Below the pieces are notes generated by a model. That model was not told the origin of the DNA and searched no databases. It saw only the letters and a list, made by a program, of their open reading frames with translations. This document shows positions 10,401-25,400 of a DNA stretch of 64,000 nt, piece after piece. The DNA comes from Apostichopus japonicus (lineage: Eukaryota > Echinodermata > Holothuroidea > Aspidochirotida > Stichopodidae). The stretch's first letter is position 1. The number at the start of each line of letters is the position of its first letter. The DNA lies in assembly GCF_037975245.1 (NCBI RefSeq), contig NC_092580.1:14855001-14919000 (forward strand), in the 5' to 3' direction. Position numbers and translations under genes: made by a program.

Positions 10401-13400
10401 ATGCTACAGGCTGAAAGGAGCGAGACAAAACCAATCCATTCATGTTCTTTATGTACATATGGTTACTTCATAATTTTAAGGGATATTTAGCAAGAAGATC
10501 AAGGCGAGTCATTTTATATAAATATATTCATCTGAAGATATGGACATTAATTGCTTGGTAGCAAGAAAAGTTTATTAAATTGCCTGTCTCCTGACAAAAC
10601 AGGAAATAGTTACAGTTATAGATATATTTTTTTCTCTAACCTGTAGGATAGAGTTTTACCATAATCTGTAGGATATAGTGTTATTATAACCTGTAGGATA
10701 CATATAGATTTACTATATATATGGGATACATAAAGTTTTACTATAACCTGTAAGATAAAATTTGACTATAACCTGTAGGATTCATATAATTTTACTATAA
10801 CCTGTAGGATACAGGTTTACCAAAACCTGTAAGATATATTATTTATATAACCTGTACGATCAAGTTTTATTATAACTTGTAGGATACATATAGCTAAACT
10901 ATAACGTGTGGCATATATCATTAATATAACCTGCAGGAAACAGTTTCACTATAACCTGTAGGAAACAGTTTTACTATAACCTGTAGGAAACAGTTTTACT
11001 ATAACCTGTAGGAAACAGTTTTACTATAACCTGTAGGAAACAGTTTTACTATAACCTGTAGGAAACAGTTTCACTATAACCTGTAGAAAACAGTTTTACT
11101 ATAACCTGTAGGAAACAGTTTTACTATAACCTGTTGGAAACAGTTTTACTATAACCTGTAGGGAACAGTTTTACCATAACCTGTAGGAAACAGTTTAACT
11201 ATAACCTGTAGGAAACAGTTTTACTATAACCTGTAGAAACAGTTTTACTATAACCTGTAGGGAACAGTTTTACCATAACCTGTAGAAACAGTTTTACTAT
11301 AACCTGTAGGGAACAGTTTTACCATAACCTGTAGGAAACAGTGTTACTATAACCTGTAGGACACAGTTTTACTGTAACCTGTAGGGAACAGTTTTACCAT
11401 AACCTGTAGGAAACAGTGTTTACTATAACCTGTAGGAAACAGTTTTACTATAACCTGTAGGAAACAGTTTTACTATAACCTGTAGAAAACAGTGTTACTA
11501 TAACCTGTAGGACACAGTTTTACTGTAACCTGTATGATATAGTTTTAGTTTACTTTGAAACAGGATAAAGCTTTTCTTTCATATCATGCCTCTCAAAGTG
11601 AGATCATCAAATAGAGAACTGAATTCCATAAGTTGTCTATTACTTACTGGAGCCAGTGCTCAGCTTGTAGAGATCCATTAATTTATCAAAGTTGAAACCC
11701 TGTAGGAGATGAAAAGCAGGAAATCAAAAGGAAGGTTTGTCAAGAGGGTGAAAATATTAGAGGCAAAATGGAGATGAGAAAATTACATGTGTATTAATTA
11801 TCAATATTTGCAGCAGCTTCTGGTGGACATGACTGCCATGGACAGCCCTGAGAAACAGTGGCATATAGGCTGTTGTGTTTTTTTCAAGTTATTGCATAAT
11901 GCCCATAGAAGAAGCCTTAACCCAAATTTGTAAAAAGACTATAAAGTCAAAAGCTTTTTTAAGCTTTCATAAGAATCACTGTATTGTTTTGTTAGTATTA
12001 CTCAAAACTATGAAAAAAAATGGCCTTATTTCACTACCCAGCAGATTCAATCTAGTAACTAACATGGTGTCTCTGTTAAAACAATGCAATTAGCTTATCT
12101 CTAAAATAGTGGGCAGTGCACGGCTGGCTTACAAAAAATACCAAATTCACAAAGTTGGAAAATACTAGGCATAAATACACCTAAATCTTCACAATATCTA
12201 CTGATTGTATATTTTGGAGAACAGGCAGGAAAGTAGCATAAAGAACTAAACAACAGACAAGACTCATGGATATACTTACTCCTGTAAAGGCAAGTCTACG
12301 ATGGGAATGATTTTCCATGGTGGTGAGCCGGACAGCCTCCTTGAAGATTGTTGTGTTTCCTCTACAAACGATGGCCTTCTGGCCGACCTGCTGCCCGCAC
12401 AGAGAACCTAGATAGAAACAAGAAGGAAGGAAAGTATCAGTGATCACTGATAGATGTTAAGAATATACCTTTGCAAAAACAGACATCTTTACTGAACATG
12501 AGGATTAATAAAAGTTTTAAATAAGAAAAGCAATTCTAAAGTGGTATGTAAATTCAGCATTGCAAGGTCACTAGCATGGAAGGTCACAAGGTCACTAGCA
12601 TGGAAGGTCACTAGCATGGAAGGTCACAAGGTCACTAGTATGGGAGGTCACTAGCATGGGAGGTCACTACCATAAAAGGTCACTAGCATAGGTCACAAGG
12701 TCACTTGCATGGAAGGTCACAAGGTCACTAGCATAGAAGGTTACTAGCATGGAAGGTCACAAGGTCACTAGCGTGGGAGGTCACTAGCATGGAAGGTCAC
12801 AAGGTCACTCGCATGGAAGTTCACTAGCATGAAAGGTCACAAGCATTGTTGCAAATATATGTCTTTATAGTGTCCTTCATATGATATGTGCTGCACATTT
12901 ATGAATTCATACTTTCTGTACAACTTACATAAGAGAAATATGCATTGCAATATATCAACCCTCTATAATGGTTATTTATGAGAATTTCATTTTACAAATA
13001 TGCAACTGATGGCAATGTTCCTCCTCACAAACATATACTTAAGGTACGTTAACTGTGCATTGGGACTCTTAACAATGTTCTCTGTAATTGATGGAAGCTA
13101 CTCAAAAACCACCTAAACCTGTATCTGCGAATTAAACAATAGCATCATGTTAGTACTCTGCACTTGTTAGATCTCATGAGCAATGTTTAGAATAAATGTA
13201 ATGTAGAACCTTGATCTCCTTACCATCTTCCTCTGTACCAACTATGGTCTGCTCTGTCATGTGTTTGAATACATCCAATATGCAGTTGGCCATGTAAGCT
13301 ATCTCCGAACCAAATCTGAAGGACTGAAGAAACCAGATTACAGGTACTTTCAAAAGCTGATTCAGGTTTGTTGCAAATACTGCATATTAAACAAATTCAA

Positions 13401-16400
13401 CTTGCAACCAATCAGATTCTCTGAAATGACTAAGGCAAGGCTCAGAAAAAAAGCAATATGAATGACTTATTCTTGCACAAACACGATGCTCTTTAGGAGG
13501 TAATTAGGCTAGCCAATTGGATGACAACAACTTTATTCCACATATCTACAACTTGAAGAACTGAAAGTTTACAGTCTTGTACATCACAATAAAGGTCCTC
13601 TCGCACAATTAACCATTTGGCACCCTCTGGTCACTGGCTACTTGTCAGACACTGGTCACACCCACACGCCAAAGTGTGCACAATTCAAACAGTCATGCAC
13701 AATGTTGTAAAGTGCACTCTTTTCAAAACTTCAAGCATCTGTTTTTATATCTCATGCAATGAATAACAGCAAATGCCATATTGTATCATCAGGGCGTATT
13801 TGATTTAATTTAATTCAAACAGTCATGCACAATGTTGTAAAGTTCACCACATCTACACATGCCTGGGGATATCCTATAGAGTGTAGTCACAATCCTGGAT
13901 ACACACTATATTTGATACAATTTACTACACTGGTTCTCATTTATACATCTGCATGAAGAACGACAATAACCTCAATAGCTTATGGACTGGATCTGACAGG
14001 ACTTGAACCTGCAATCCTTAGATCCAAGACCATTGCCTAACAACCACTTGACCATTACACACTTGATCGCAACACACGTGACCACATCACAAGATTATTG
14101 CCTTATAACTACAACACACTTAATCACATTGAAACTGACCACATCACAAGGTTATTGCCTAATAATAATAACAACAACACAGTTGGCCACAATGCTCTCT
14201 TATGTTGAAAGTAAGCTAAACTAGGTGTTTTTATTCTAACTTTGAAAAGTAGCATTATAACCTAAAATGGTTTTACACACTTGATGTGACAATACTAAAG
14301 CTATCTTTTTAAGAATAGTGTGCATGGCAGGATATTTTACCAGACACATACACAATCCGCAACTTTAACTTATCATGAATTTGGGTATAACTTCAAAGTA
14401 TACAAAAAAGTCTTACAGAAAAAGAAACAAAGTTTATTTAAACTTCCCACAAGTCTGACAAATCATGCTCAGAAAAAGTAAGAACCAAACAATAAAGGAA
14501 AAGTACAGGTTAAATTTCTGAACCTTTGTACTATTCACATATTGAGAGTGGTTCCACTGTAACCAGCATGAATACAAAGGCCATACTGGCTATGATGAGG
14601 TATCTTATCATCAATGGCTCATACCTGTGTAAGATGATAAACTGTGTCAGCTTGGATGTTATCCATGGCATTCCTTGCTCCTCTAAAGCTGTAGATCTGT
14701 TGATGTGGGTCTCCTACCAATATCTTTGGAATTGGCTGGTTTAGAAGAACATCCTGCTGAGCTGAGTGGAGAATGATAAATTGGAAAATTCACACAAAGG
14801 GTACTAAAAGGTTTTGAAATCATTGAGAGGCAGGCCGACACCCAGGGAGCAATTATGTTACTTAAATTGCTGCCTTTCTAAGTCTTCATTTGCATGTGAT
14901 TAAAGCATACTACGAAAATGAGAAAACACACAAATCTTTATCTCATGTTTCCAAGGGCACAATTTGACTCAAAGCCTGGGCGGTTGTATATTCCCTGTGA
15001 TCTTTGCCCTCCCCTTCCCCCCCCCCTCACATCACAGTAACTGCAGGCAACAAGAAACCAGGAGGTAGCTAAGACTAAAGTCTTATGACCTTCAACCTCT
15101 GTAGACTGGGTTTTGACAAATTAAGCGGCCATACTGTCTCTGTCTGTCTGCACTGGTATTATTCATTTAACTCAACAAGATAGGAAATTGTGTTTTGCAA
15201 TTGGAACCTAAACCATAATTTATAATATGTATATAAATATACAAAAATAGTAACTACAAAAGAATATTCCATACAACAACAATCATAATAAATTAACCTA
15301 TGATATGTTACACTGGCCATCTGACAGAGATTCCAGAATACAATTAAGAATGTTTTGATGAAATATAGAAAAAGAATAGACTCCCCATCAAATAGAGGAT
15401 TTTTCAATACAAGATAATGTGAAAGCAAACATGTAAGGCAAAGAAATTCCTGGCTGTGACATCATCGCAGCAAAAACTGTCATTTAACATGAATAATTAA
15501 TGATGCCCATTTAACAGCTCAAAATTCTGGATTGTTTTTCCAGAAATATCTTGTCATGTTTTCATTTACTGGTAAATATTACATCTTTAAAACTCTTTTC
15601 ATTTGAGATCTTTTCTTACCAGGAGTGAGATCCTGGGCTTCATCGATCAGCAGACACTGTACATCAGAGATGATCGGTTTACTTAACTGATAAACTTTTA
15701 AGTAACCTGTCCAGACGAAGACAAAAGATAGAGAGACAGTTACTAATAGATGGCAGCACATTGACCATCAAAGTTAAACTATTCAGCAGCTGGCTACATT
15801 TCATATCTTCATTAAAATGTTGAAAGTCCCAAAAGATTTTATTCAAATGCCTATAAAAGCAACTTGTGCAATTATTTAGTAAGTAGCTTCAACACAAATG
15901 ACTACCAGCCTGTGTCTTGTAGGCAAAACAAAACTAGTCCTTTGTAAACATGCCATGAACATGTTGTTAGCTCGAGCTTAGTTGATATTTATATTTTATA
16001 ATTCTGATTGCAGAGAATGTTACCAACTGTCATACTGCTGCCATGATATTGCTTTAAGCTATTATCAGGGAATCAATTATCTGTTATCGCCTTCCCAAAT
16101 TGCTATCCAAAATGGGCAAATTGCTATCCAAGTACAAAGATTCCTGTAGCAGGTTTTGTAAGCAGGAACCATAGCATTTTATAAGAGACAAAACTACGGA
16201 GCACTCAAAACTCATTTCACTGTATTATGTTGACCATTTGATAGTTCCAAGTCCTGTGTTGTCTCTTATGGTTCCTGTAAACAGGAACCATAGCATTTTA
16301 TAGGAGACAAACCACAATGCCCCCAAAACATTTCTCTGTATTATGATAACCATTTGATAGTTCCAAGTCTTACACACTCTAATAACACTCAAGACTTTCA

Positions 16401-19400
16401 ATCTGAGCAGCGGATGTAGATCACTTACCATCATGAGTAATCTGGGCTTCTCTGTCATCTTCATCAATCATCCTCCCCCAAAGATACTCTGCGTCCTTCA
16501 GAATCGCCTGTAAACAGAATTTTGATTAAAAAAATGGTAAAATGATTGAACTAACAAATGAAACATTTGTTTAATTGTGCATATTAATAATGTTCCTCAT
16601 GTGGATATGGTTGTACTCATTGAATATGTTTATATTACCAATGGAACACAACCTTCTCAAAACTTCAAGCATCTGCAATCTCATGCAATGAATGATAGCA
16701 AATGTTATATTGTATCTTCAAGCATATTTGACGTTATATCAGAGAAATTATACTGCAGATGTATAATTTAGCCGCTGGAAACAATTAAGCCACTGCATAC
16801 AATAGGACCTTTTTACCAATGTTAATATACCAATCTCTAGCATAACTCCCCCCCTCCCCTACACATCCCCCATAAGGTGTCATTTGATCCAATCAGGATC
16901 AAATGAAACATCATATATGTTTATACACAATATACTTACTTCCTTACGTAAAAGGATTCACATTTAATCCAGGGACCCTCTTAGCTACTAATTTCAGAAA
17001 GAGCTTTATATGTTAAACTCTCAACTATCTGGTCAAGTGTCTGTAACAATTAAGACATTTAAATCCATAGATGTGCAATTTCTAAACCCTAGACTTGGCA
17101 TAAATGAATCCTGATATGTTCTATATCTGTAAAAAATGAGTTGACATTTGACCCAGAGACTCTCTAAACTACAAATTATATTTTAAGTTGCCCTCTGCAT
17201 CATAGCATCTGCTCTAAATCTGTGACATAAGGGCAGCTTGTCATGTTTTTACCTGTGTTAAGAATGTGGAGAAAATCAGTTTTTCTTTGGGGGGGGGAGG
17301 GGGGAGGGAGTGCCATTCGGTTCTAGTGTTACCTTTAGTACACAATCTTTTAGGTAACCTATATGTTACCTATATGTAACCTATATATTTTTGGAATAGT
17401 GAAGTATAAAAGTTGTAAAAGTATAAGATACCTATTCATAACAAACTTTGTAATAAGGTTAAACATTATTTTTCATATTTTTATCTTATTTCACTTGGAT
17501 TTCACTCTCCCAATTTTGTCCCTAATCTCCCTATTTTGGGGGAATAGACAAATGAACCGAAGGTCATTCCACTCTACCTAAATATACTTCCTCTAAAATA
17601 TTAAAAATGAAGTCTGTCACTAAACTAAACACTCTGAATTAACCCGCTTTTCTACATAACTGATGAGGAAACCATACCATTCTATCGTGATGTGTCAACA
17701 CTGCTCTAGGGGAGCCTGCAGTAGTATATGTCTCTGGTACGTGTCTTGTTGTAATGATGTTGTCTGCTGATGACACATAACTCTTGATGGTGTTGCCGAC
17801 GAGTCTCGCGTACAACGCCCATTGCAGCTTTGACCTCTCACCCTTAGGTCTCTCTGGAAGAAGATCCTTGATAGTGTATGGTTTCAGGTCAAAGGTCAAC
17901 TTATGACCATACCTGGAAGAATCAATTACAAGATATGAAAAGCAGACAAAAATTGAGAGACTTTTGAGTTGGATGGATGACTGTGACACTTACATGGATA
18001 TTAATTTGATATTTACTATTATTAGTTACAATACCTACTAACTGCATATTTCCTCAGGTTGATAACTTCTATAAATTTAACCAACCCTATACTCTATGGC
18101 CCTGGTATTCAAAGTGGGAGTCGCAACCCTTGTTAGGGTCAGTCAAAAATCGGGAGAAAGACAATTTTGGTGATATTGTGCAAAGAAACGTGGAAATATA
18201 TTGAAAAGTAAATTACTTCAAAAGTCTTAAAAATTGAGCCCCATTTTGCAACTAAGCAGCCAAAATCAAATAAAACTTTCCAAAAGGGGATGGGCATACC
18301 TCCTCCCCATAGACACCTTCACAAAGCCACAACAACCCCCACTGGAGGTCCACCAAGATGATGAAGGTCCAAAGATAGGTCCCCAAGTAAGAACCTTTGA
18401 ATTCCAAGGCCCATAGACACCCAACTAGACCTTTCATCAAGTGAATGTAAACTACCTAATAATTACCAATGCTAGTCAATCATGACAAATGTTGCTGCCA
18501 AGAAACTTTGTCGTCCCAGCACTAGTCTCATACCAAAGCAAATTGGGAGGGCAAAAAAATGTTTAAATTTTGAGGTTTATGTTCATAATTAGACACAAAA
18601 CTTGAGACATGAAGCTAAAAGGTGCATTGATTTATGCACTTTAGTTCTGAACAGCATATGACAATTACCAAACCCATTGCAAAATGTTGCTTTCAATTTG
18701 GACATGACACAGTTACATTTGTACATGTTAAATTTGTGCACAGTTGTACATGACACTAGTTAAATATTACCTATTCTTAACCTTCTCAAAGGCGAGTGAA
18801 TGAGTTGTTCGACATTCTGTGTTTCCCGGAAATGTTCTGGATGCCTCCACCTGTACTGTCCTAAAATTAAAACAAACAGCAAGAAGAGAAAATGCTTTGG
18901 CTTTGTAAATGGGTCAATCACATTTGATGGGCAATTTGAGTCAAGTGGAGGTGCTATGGCAGTACAGGGTGTTCTGGTTGACATTTGCCAGTGGACTGCT
19001 GAGTGGTTTTAAATCTTTTAATGATGGTTTTTAGTACTGAAGAACTGAACATGGTTCAAAATATTCCTGACAAGGGTATCATAATAAGGTACATAGTAGA
19101 CAGATGCATGCATTCATTCATTTCTTACAGTTCACCAATGTTTTCTCATACACCGTTACTTGGATAGTACTTGCGATGTCTAGCAATACTTGATTCCCGG
19201 GTGTGACCACCCACCCCCCCTCATCCCATTATGAAAAAGGTGGCATCAATCAATGGAGGCCACTGTCTTCCCCTAAACATATAGCAAATAGATGGTACAC
19301 TAACTTTGACCACCAGTACTTACTTGTTGAAAGCCACATACAACAAATGAAGATATCGGTTGGCCTCTGCAAATTTGATGAGAGTAGTGGTCTTCCCAGT

Positions 19401-22400
19401 GCCTACAATATATATATATCCATGGAAAAGTAGTTACATGTCTGTTACGGTACCCACACAGGTCATCTTTACCCGCAAATCTTAAAGAGGTTTACTAAGA
19501 TTTTATGGATGGCTTAGTTGGGATATGGAACATTTCTTGGGGGAATTCTTGCTGCAGTCTAACGTTACTAATACATTGTATTAAAGGTGCTTAAATTTTA
19601 GCAGACTTTTGAATTCTTGTTTACACTTCAAGTAATCATGCAAAGAAGAATTTTTTCCCTGTTTACAACTACAAGAACACAATGACATATTTAATGCACA
19701 TATAGTATGACTAGACAAAACAATGAGTAATATGTTAACATTTATCATAATTGACAAAGGATTTTCATTACCTGCAAAGGCGATCACCTTCACCACTTCA
19801 TCACGCCGGTTGATACCTATTCGATGGTTAACAATACGAAGCTGCTCTTGAGTAAGAGGAAACTTTGATTTCCTGAGAAGATACAGAACACTTGAGGTAA
19901 CTAAAAGTGGTTGTGGGGAGTGCAGAGGAGCTGGGAAGAGGGGGGGGGGGGGGTAGAGAGTGGAAGGATTGAGCAGATGTGTAGAGGTATGGAAGTTATA
20001 ATCTCAGAGATAAAGGCTATTGTACTGATCGCACTGAGAACTATACTGATCTGAATGGAAGTGTTAATTTTGGTTTGGTTTGGAAATAAAACAGAGATGA
20101 TGATCATGGATTTATCGATATTAGCAAACATACTGAAGAAAATACTACTGCAGAAAACATCAACAAGAATGAATTAGTAAACCTGTTGTAACAGTATCAC
20201 ACATCGACCACATGCCATGTTCCATTAATGCATCACCAAACATGGAATTGCTTCGGTGACTGAATTTCATTTTATAGACTGGGTAGAAATAGTGTTCTTG
20301 AAGGTTAAAACTGGTTTATTAAGAACTGATAAAATCTGCATGCAGATCTGCAAATTCATTTCAGGTCAGGATATTTCTAGTAGATATTATTAACAATACT
20401 GATATTTTCACTATATAGTCCAGGGAGCAGGTTTACTCAATCAGACCAACTAGAGGTGTAGAATAATAATTTTTATTACCAGTAAATTGAAAAGGTTTCA
20501 TATCCTCCATAATACAATCAAATATTAATTCACAATGTATTAATGAACTGAACAATTTTCATGGTTAACATTGACAAAATGTATTCACCTTTGTTCCTTC
20601 CTTCCTTCTTTTTTCCCTCCCCCACCCCCTCCCCCAGCCTCAAGAATAAAACATACATATTAAAAGAGCAATTGTTTGAGCTGACATACCCTGCTAAGGC
20701 CTTCTTCCACTGAACATCTGGTGTGCTGTCTATGACTTGAACAGAGGAAGGTCTGACATCGTTTTCAAACAGGAATAAAGCGTAAAAAACACGGAAATGT
20801 AACCTAAAGGAATAAGGATAAAATCAAAATAGGTTGTTGACATGTCTCCCTGCAATAGATAATTAGATAATACCAAACACTCCCTTGCAACCACAAGCAG
20901 TATTCATTCTCAGTATTAAGTGGATCACAAATAAAAGTCGTGAAAAAGAAAGAACAAAGACACTGTCCATTAGAAATTAAAAATTTGCTAATGAAGCTGT
21001 AGCTCTAAGAATGTATAAAGAAAATTGATTATCATCCACTTTTAATGAAATCATTTCCTGGTGGTCTTTCATATCCATCTTTCATATATTCTTTTCAACA
21101 AGTTCTTCAGAGGTTGTGTTGTCTCTGCAGTGATAGCAGTAATGTTGCTGTACAGTAGAGTACCTCTGTCATATTTGAGGATGTATTTTTCTTTCAGGCA
21201 GGAAATTATTTAACAGACTTTAGAATGACATACCTTCTACAGAGGTTGTGTTGACTCTACAGTGATAGCAGTAATGTTGCAATACAGTAGAGTACCTCTG
21301 TCATATTTGAGGATGTATTTTTCTTTCAAGCAGGACATTATTTAACAGACTTTATAATGACATACCTTCTACAGAGGTTGTGTTGTCTCTGCAGTGATAG
21401 CAGTAATGTTGCTGTACAGTAGAGTACCTCTGTCATATTTGAGGATGTATTTTTCTTTCAGGCAGGACATTATTTAACATACTTTATAATGACATACCTT
21501 CTACAGAGGTTGTGTTGACTCTGCAGTGATAGCAGTAATGTTGCTATACAAAAGGGTATCTCTGTCATAGTTGTTGATGTAGTTTTCTTTCAAGCAGGAC
21601 ATTATTTAACAGACTTTAGAATGACATACCTTCTACAGAGGTTGTGTTGTCTCTGCAGTGATAGCAGTAATGTTGCCATACAGTGGAGTACCTCTTGTCA
21701 TATTTGAGGATGTATTTTTCTATCAAGCAGGACATTATTTAACAGACTTTAGAATCTTTATAATGACATACCTTCTACAGAGGTTGTGTTGTCTCTGCAG
21801 TGATAGCAGTAATGTTGCTGTACAGTAGAGTACCTCTGTCATATTTGAGGATGTATTTTTCTTTCAGGCAGGACATTATTTAACATACTTTATAATGACA
21901 TACCTTCTACAGAGGTTGTGTTGTCTCTGCAGTGATAGCAGTAATGTTGTTATACAGTAGAGTACCTCTGTCATATTTGAGGATGTATTTTTCTTTCAGG
22001 CAGGACATTATTTAACATACTTTATAATGATATACCTTCTACAGAGGTTGTGTTGTCTCTGCAGTGATAGCAGTAATGTTGTTATACAGTAGAGTACCTC
22101 TGTCATATTTGAGGATGTATTTTTCTTTCAGGCAGGACATTATTTAACATACTTTATAATGATATACCTTCTACAGAGGTTGTGTTGTCTCTGCAGTGAT
22201 AGCAGTAATGTTGTTATACAGTAGAGTACCTCTGTCATATTTGAGGATGTATTTTTCTTTCAGGCAGGACATTATTTAACATACTTTATAATGACATACC
22301 TTCTACAGAGGTTGTGTTGTCTCTGCAGTGATAGCAGTAATGTTGATATACAGTAGAGTACCTCTGTCATATTTGAGGATGTATTTTTCTTTCAGGCAGG

Positions 22401-25400
22401 ACATTATTTAACATACTTTATAATGATATACCTTCTACAGAGGTTGTGTTGTCTCTGCAGTGATAGCAGTAATGTTGTTATACAGTAGAGTACCTCTGTC
22501 ATATTTGAGGATGTATTTTTCTTTCAGGCAGGACATTATTTAACATACTTTATAATGATATACCTTCTACAGAGGTTGTGTTGTCTCTGCAGTGATAGCA
22601 GTAATGTTGTTATACAGTAGAGTACCTCTGTCATATTTGAGGATGTATTTTTCTTTCAGGCAGGACATTATTTAACATACTTTATAATGATATACCTTCT
22701 ACAGAGGTTGTGTTGTCTCTGCAGTGATAGCAGTAATGTTGTTATACAGTAGAGTACCTCTGTCATATTTGAGGATGTATTTTTCTTTCAGGCAGGACAT
22801 TATTTAACATACTTTATAATGACATACCTTCTACAGAGGTTGTGTTGTCTCTGTAGTGATAGCAGTAATGTTGATATACAGTAGAGTACCTCTGTCACAG
22901 TCATTGTTGAGTTTGTTGAGCCAGGATGGAGTAAGCAATCCAGGATTTCTCTGACATCTTTGACCATTTCAGCAAGAATGACAAGAGCTGCCACAACTGA
23001 CCAAGGATGAGGATGCTAATAAATGAAAGATATGAATATATATAGTTAGTTTAGTTTAGTAGAAAAAAGGATCAGGAGGGACACTTAAGTCTCCATCAAA
23101 GATCCTATAGAGAGAGGGAAAAAAACTGAAGACACAAACACTCAGACCCGATTACAATGCTTAAAGTGCTTGTCCAAAGCATTCTTAAACCCATTGACAC
23201 TACTTGCAAGTACAACTTTCTCAGGCAAACCATTCCACTCATTCACAACCCTATTAGAAAAAAAGTTATGCCGAATATTAATCCTACTATGCGACTTTTG
23301 GAGTTTAAGACAATGACCTCTAGTACGACTTCTGTTAGCAAACAAGAAATAGTTGGTAAAGGATAAATTGTCAAAACCATACACAATCTTGAAAACCTGG
23401 ATCAAGTCCCCACCTAATCTCCTAAGCTCCAGTGTGGTGAGATTTAACAGTTGTAACCGCCTATAATAAGGAACCCTCTTTAAGGAACTAATCATCCTAG
23501 TAGCCCTCCTCTGGACCTTTTCAAGTACTTCCTTATCCTTAGCAAAGTAAGGGTTCCAAGCCTGCACAGCATACTCCAGATGAGGCCTAACCAAGCCTAA
23601 CTACGATGTCCTCTTTCAGAAAACTGAAGTTCCTCTTGATCATACCTAAAACCCTATTACCTCTTTTAGCAGCTTCAACACAATGTTTAGAAGGTTGCAG
23701 AGATGAGTCAATGTAGATACCTAGGTCTCTTTCAACAGAGACTTCCTGTAACTCCACACCATTAAGATTGTATGTAAACTTTTGGTTACTACTACAAATG
23801 TGCATTACCTTACATTTAACAATATTAAAAAGCATTTGCCACCCCTGAGACCAGGAAAAAATCTTATCCAAATCCGCTTGAAATTTCTTGGAATCGCTTT
23901 TGGAAGAGACCTCAGAATACAATTTGGTGTCATCAGCAAACTTCTTAGCTTTACAAAAAATATCTCCGTCAATGTCATTTATATAGGCAACAAACAACAA
24001 GGGACCTAATACAGACCCTTGTGGAACCCCACTAGTAACGTTCTGCCAAGAAGAAGCACAGCCTTTAATTACCACCCTCTGTTCCCTATTACCAAGCCAA
24101 TTCCCGATCCAAGACAGTAAATTCCCTATATATATATTATATAACATATTTGTGTTTTTTTTTTAGACTGGTTTAAAGGTCAGTACTGAACTGGTATCAA
24201 ATTGTTAAAGAGTGATATGTTATCTTGCACTTTGTTCATATTAACATATTCATATTCTTCTTAGCGTTATTCTTATTGTCAAAACCTGATAGCAGATTTA
24301 AGCTGAAAAATTCCTTGGAATTGTTACCTCATCTTTCATCAAATCTGGCAAGTTTTCAGCGATTAAATCTTTGGCAAAACTGTAATTGGAATGTTTCTCT
24401 AAGTCTGCAATAGTTGATTCCCCTGGCAGTCTGTTTATTGTCGACAAATATCTGAAATGTAGGTTGAAATATATATTAGGGAAATATTTTATAGCTTTTC
24501 CACAAATGTTTCACAAGTTTGTTGACTTGAGAACACCAATGATGCTGTTAATAGCTGACTACTGGTTTGATTAGCATGTAATGAAGAGCTAAGCTGACTA
24601 ACAATTGAACATGAATAGATGACAAAACAGAATTGAAAACATAAATTTATAAGTCATGACATAAGACAGCAATTATTAAGCAAATAAAGCAGAAAAAAAA
24701 ATAATTAGGCCAACATGTGAGCCGACATGGATTGAAGAGATAATAACATCAATGAACTTGTGGCATCTGCTACCTGTTAGCTCAACATTGCACTGAAGTG
24801 GAGAATAACAAGGTATGATTGGATATATTGACATATCTCCTGTAAAGGGTTCTAATACCCAAAGTAAGGAATACCAGTGTCCACTTTCACATTACCAGTA
24901 CTATCGGCAACAACTGGCCATCACACTTTACATACATACAATATGGCTATGTGGTGTTCAGTAACTGTAATTGCCATTATAATAGCACCACACGGTGACC
25001 ACATTTAAAACCCAGTAATGTGCCTTCCATCATGGAACTGATTTGGTAATGAAATGTTTCCTTCCATTAATTAAACTTAAAAGGACTAAGATATTCATTG
25101 TGTATACTGCAGCTTTTAGCTTGGAGTACAAGTTTGTCATGAATATTTGGTTCATACTGTATTGCATGCAGATTCAGCGTCATTTACCTGATAACATCCA
25201 ACAGACCTGACTCCTCTGATGAGTCTTTTAGCGGTGAGGACCACGCCCTTGCATTCCCCTTACATCTCCTGTAAGCCTTCTTCCAAGTGATAAACTGAAA
25301 ATAAGAAAATTGCACGAATCAGAAGAACATTGTGAGTGCCTTAGTATGTATTAACAGATAACTAGAAATAGTTACTTTACATCTGCATGAATCTCACATA

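Noticed and set aside
10640-11540. 25-bp repeat array as a CRISPR-like array
   Set aside because: The units are contiguous with no unique spacers, and the locus is an intron of an animal gene.
8438-19953. Poly-proline or poly-glycine coding exons in frames across G or C runs (8438, 8871, 17289, 19938)
   Set aside because: These are intronic homopolymer tracts between well-defined FBH1 exons.
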